From Litorimonas sp039975855 (lineage in GTDB: Bacteria > Pseudomonadota > Alphaproteobacteria > Caulobacterales > Maricaulaceae), in NCBI GenBank assembly GCA_039975855.1, contig JBDWGH010000002.1, forward strand, positions 1,178,001 through 1,242,000: a stretch of DNA of 64,000 bases, read 5' to 3'. The translations under genes and the position numbers were made by a program. The notes beneath the pieces are model-generated. The model did not search any database. It was not told where the DNA came from and saw only the letters and a program-made list of their open reading frames with translations. The stretch's first letter is position 1; every line of letters begins with the position of its first letter. Positions 61,248 through 64,000 of the stretch are shown piece after piece.

Positions 61248-63054
61248 GAAAAAGAAAAAAGGGTTTCTAAGCAAACTCGGTTTTAAATCCAAAGCCGACA
61301 AGCTGGCCGAAGAAGCCGCGGCGAAGGCTGCGGCCCAACAGCGTGTTGACGAAAAAATGGCTGCGCGCATGGCGGCCATTAACGCGGCCGCCCTGGCTTC
61401 CGCTCGAGAGCAGGATGAAGCCTCGCAAAGCCTAAGCGCGGAAGAAACCGCAGCACGTGAGGCCGAAGAAAAGCGCCTCGCCGAAATTCAAGCTGCCCGC
61501 GATGTCGCCAGGGCTAAACAGCTCGCCGAAGAACGCGCACGACAAGAACAAGATGCCGCTGATGAAGCCGCGCGCCTGAAATCCGAAGCCGAAAAACGCG
61601 CTGCAGAAGAAACCGCGCGAATAGCTGAGGCAGAGCGAGTCGCTGCAGAAGCCAAAGCCAAACGTGCCGCTGAAGAAAAGGCTCGCCGCGAAGCTGAAGC
61701 CGCCGAAGCTGCGCGCATCAAAGCCGAGGAAGAAGCTGCGCTTGCAAAGGCCAAATCAGAAGCGGAAGCCGCCGCTCTAAAGGCCAAGCAAGAAGCTGAG
61801 GCCAAAGCGCGCGAAGCAGCTAGATTGGCCGAAGAAGAGCAACGCAAGGCTGAGGAAGCAGCGCAGGAAGAAGCCGAGCGAATTGAGCGTGAACGTGTTG
61901 AAGCCGAACGTCTCGAAGCCGAGAGCCTCGCGCAGGAAAAAGCAGAAGCAGAGCGCCTAAAACGCGAAGCCGAAGAAGCCGACCGCCGTGCGCGCATCGC
62001 CGAAGAAAAAGCCTCTCGCGAAATCGCCGAGCGGGAAGCTGAAGAGGCCGCAAAAGAAAAACGTGCCGCCGATCGCGCAGCTGCGGGTTTGCCAGAAATT
62101 CCGGCTGAACCCGAACCTCTGGCCGAAGGCGGGTTCATGAACCGCATTACGGCCGGATTGCGCAAATCTACATCGCGGATGACGGGCCAGGTGGATGCGG
62201 CTTTCACCAAACGGAAATTGGATGAAGACGCGATTGAGGAATTAGAAGATATCCTAGTCATGTCTGACCTAGGATATGGCGTTGCCTCTAAGGTCACAGA
62301 CCGTTTGCGGGAAGATAAATTCGATAAGCAAGTCACGGACCTCGAAGTCAAAATTGCCTTAGCCGATGTCATTTCAGATATTCTGACGCCGCTGGAGCGC
62401 CCCATCGTCTTTGGTATGGCCAAGCCGCAGATCATGCTATTTGTTGGCGTGAACGGCTCTGGGAAAACAACGACACTTGGCAAGATTGCCAACAAATATA
62501 CTAATCAAGGTAAGAAAGTTTTGATCGCAGCGGGCGACACATTTCGTGCAGCAGCCGTTGAACAGTTAACCGTATGGGGCGAACGTGCAGGCGCGCCCGT
62601 GATGAGCGCTGAGCAAAATGCGGATGCAGCAGGCTTGGTTTTTGACGCCATTAAACGCGCCCGTGATGAGGAAGTTGATATCCTTATGATTGACACGGCC
62701 GGCCGCCTGCAAAATCGCACCGAACTCATGGACGAGCTTTCGAAGATAATCCGAGTAATCCGAAAACAGGACGCCACGGCGCCGCATCACTCCATCCTCG
62801 TTCTGGATGCCACGGTCGGTCAAAACGCGCTCATGCAGACGGAAGCATTTCGCGACACGGCCGATGTAACAGGTCTGATAATGACCAAGCTCGACGGCAC
62901 AGCCAAAGGCGGCGTGCTGGTCGCGTTGTCGGACAAATACGCCCTCCCCATCCATCATATCGGAATCGGCGAAGGCATAACTGATTTGGAGAACTTCAGC
63001 GCGCCCGTCTTCGCGGCAGCCCTTTCGGGCGTTGCCGATGCGTTAGAGGATTAG
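61240..63054 (+). CDS. ftsY: Signal recognition particle receptor FtsY with long Ala/Glu coiled-coil
   Basis: 604 residues from a TTG at 61240 that overlaps the mtaB end by 8 bp. Residues about 10-275 are a very long Ala/Glu/Lys/Arg coiled-coil, starting MAEKKKKGFLSKLGFKSKAD. The NG domain follows, with FVGVNGSGKTTTLGKI (about 403), DTFRAAAVEQL, DTAGRLQN and TKLDGTAKGG. It docks ribosome-SRP complexes at the membrane. The A domain is longer than in most bacteria. Confidence 0.94.
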   Translation: MAEKKKKGFLSKLGFKSKADKLAEEAAAKAAAQQRVDEKMAARMAAINAAALASAREQDEASQSLSAEETAAREAEEKRLAEIQAARDVARAKQLAEERARQEQDAADEAARLKSEAEKRAAEETARIAEAERVAAEAKAKRAAEEKARREAEAAEAARIKAEEEAALAKAKSEAEAAALKAKQEAEAKAREAARLAEEEQRKAEEAAQEEAERIERERVEAERLEAESLAQEKAEAERLKREAEEADRRARIAEEKASREIAEREAEEAAKEKRAADRAAAGLPEIPAEPEPLAEGGFMNRITAGLRKSTSRMTGQVDAAFTKRKLDEDAIEELEDILVMSDLGYGVASKVTDRLREDKFDKQVTDLEVKIALADVISDILTPLERPIVFGMAKPQIMLFVGVNGSGKTTTLGKIANKYTNQGKKVLIAAGDTFRAAAVEQLTVWGERAGAPVMSAEQNADAAGLVFDAIKRARDEEVDILMIDTAGRLQNRTELMDELSKIIRVIRKQDATAPHHSILVLDATVGQNALMQTEAFRDTADVTGLIMTKLDGTAKGGVLVALSDKYALPIHHIGIGEGITDLENFSAPVFAAALSGVADALED

Positions 63055-63070
63055 AGGGCGCCGCTCCCAA

Positions 63071-64000
63071 TTAGTGGCGTTTTCGATTGGGACCACGGCG
63101 TTGATATGCCGGGTAACCTTCCGTTCCATAATATCCAGAGCTTGGCTGCTGCGTATGTGGGGTAGAGCCCGTATATTGTGAGGTGGTTGACGATCCGTGC
63201 GAATAGGACGTGCCGCTAGAATAGGATGTTTGGTGATCTTCCGTCTGATAGGATGAGCCAGATCGAATTGTTCCGGTACCAGGCTGGCACAGCACGCGTC
63301 GCCACTCATAGCGTTCAGGACTAACGAGGTTTTTCGTTTCAACCTGTCCCATGACAGGAGGAACATTCACTTCGTAAGCCTCAGCTGGCCGAACAAGATC
63401 TTCGACAGATACCGATGCATATTCTGCAGGAACAGGAATTTCCTGCACGCCTCCGGGATCAGATACGACCTGTTTCACGATCGTTTTATATTGCGGCGGA
63501 ACTGGCGTTCGCGTGACACGCGGTGGAGCAGTTAAAGCCCGCCGAGATGTGGTAACAGATGTTCCGGGTTCCTCCACCAAGCACCAAATTTCACATCCAG
63601 GGCCGCAGCTATCGCCGCCACTTTGGGTATTCGCATAGGACCCGCCTTGATAACCGCCAGAGCCAGCGGGGGCACGCAGACGTCCGTCAGCTGTAGAATG
63701 GATGACATAACCTTGTCTTCTTAGATCACCGGGATTCCCGCGTTTCCAAACCAGATGCGGCGCGCTGGTCTGAACCGTTTCCGTGACGGTAGAAAATTGC
63801 GGAGCAGAAACCGACAATCGATCATGTCCGGGGCGCGTGAGGATTTGTTCGCTGACGCTACGGTAACTCGGTTGGCGTACAACGAAACGAGTGCTCGGCT
63901 CTTTCGTCATAACAGTCTCTGTCCGGCGTCTGAACTCTGGTTCCGTCACATCCAGTTTCGTAAACCCTTCTGCTGTCATTATGGTCTGTGTACCCGTTGA
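63071..64000 (-). CDS. Repeat protein of unknown function (partial, runs off right edge)
   Basis: The frame is open to the edge, so the gene starts beyond 64000; an ATG at 63979 is probably internal. Repeats of about 30 residues (EFRRRTETVMTKEPSTRFVV, SYRSVSEQILTRPGHDRLSV, QFSTVTETVQTSAPH) are followed by a Cys-containing section, then VPPQYKTIVKQVV and VPAEYASVSVEDLV repeats. A Ser/Tyr/Thr-rich tail ends RRGPNRKRH. Such proteins are probably exported; no function is known to me. It converges on ftsY (16 bp gap). Confidence 0.65.
   Translation of the reverse strand, partial: STGTQTIMTAEGFTKLDVTEPEFRRRTETVMTKEPSTRFVVRQPSYRSVSEQILTRPGHDRLSVSAPQFSTVTETVQTSAPHLVWKRGNPGDLRRQGYVIHSTADGRLRAPAGSGGYQGGSYANTQSGGDSCGPGCEIWCLVEEPGTSVTTSRRALTAPPRVTRTPVPPQYKTIVKQVVSDPGGVQEIPVPAEYASVSVEDLVRPAEAYEVNVPPVMGQVETKNLVSPERYEWRRVLCQPGTGTIRSGSSYQTEDHQTSYSSGTSYSHGSSTTSQYTGSTPHTQQPSSGYYGTEGYPAYQRRGPNRKRH

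Noticed and set aside
61488..62495. 335-codon open frame on the minus strand inside ftsY
   Set aside because: It is the antisense of the Ala/Glu/Lys/Arg repeats and gives Ser/Ala/Arg-rich low-complexity protein; the ftsY frame has clear GTPase motifs.

Overview
The window looks like chromosome from a marine-type alphaproteobacterium of moderate GC content, possibly of the Hyphomonadaceae/Maricaulales group. This rests on gene content and order typical of that class: lysC, ubiG, DUF1178, nitrilase, grxC and comF; dapF, mtaB and ftsY; an LON-domain protein with Trm112, DUF1244 and hslV; and a CnoX-type thioredoxin with WCGPC. The exact genus cannot be fixed from sequence alone.

Left part (1-17.7 kb). 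A truncated lipoprotein gene is followed by core genes: lysC, ubiG, an orphan ParB-like protein, gpsA, DUF1178, nitrilase, grxC, comF, an NDUFAF5-like methyltransferase, a CaiB-type CoA transferase, a DUF4031 protein and an Aas-like acyl synthetase. An accessory block at 11-17.5 kb then holds two tandem copies of a cassette (MdpB-type tail-collar protein plus Tat-exported DUF6916 protein), a GNAT acetyltransferase, a third DUF6916 gene and three sulfotransferase-type genes, one fused to a glycosyltransferase-like domain. A 223-bp stretch of the two collar genes differs at only 3 bases while flanking parts are clearly diverged, which points to gene conversion.

Genomic island (17,733-35,687). 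Two identical 51-bp direct repeats bracket about 17.9 kb. The right copy is the 3' half of an intact tRNA-Gly(GCC) gene and the left copy is a tRNA remnant. Inside are: (a) a five-gene operon, hsdM-hsdS-AAA ATPase-HNH-hsdR, each junction an ATGA overlap, i.e. a Septu-like PtuAB pair embedded in a type I restriction-modification operon; (b) an IS3-type remnant and an unknown gene; (c) a replication/regulation block (AlpA-like regulator, small unknown protein, AEP-type primase, VirE/SF3 helicase) followed by iteron-like repeats that look like a replication origin; (d) a tyrosine integrase; (e) a divergent group encoding a small membrane protein, an XRE regulator, a retron-like reverse transcriptase and an HNH protein. 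Paired GTAACC boxes occur near both ends and in the integrase promoter. The whole resembles a phage-satellite or PICI-like element carrying defence cargo.

Right part (35.9-64 kb). Mostly housekeeping genes: a SnoaL-like protein, PrdX-type deacylase, ribokinase, phosphoribosyltransferase and nucleoside hydrolase (nucleoside salvage); a zinc-ribbon/TonB-C membrane protein; CnoX; a PadR operon with a perfect 26-bp palindromic operator over a probably leaderless start; the LON-Trm112-DUF1244-HslV run; an atypical thiolase-like protein; argD; prfA with DUF998; a TonB-dependent receptor; a giant MscS channel; a lipoprotein prolyl oligopeptidase; a beta-lactamase-like hydrolase; dapF, mtaB and ftsY; and a partial repeat protein at the edge. 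All functions are inferred by reading; no searches were run.
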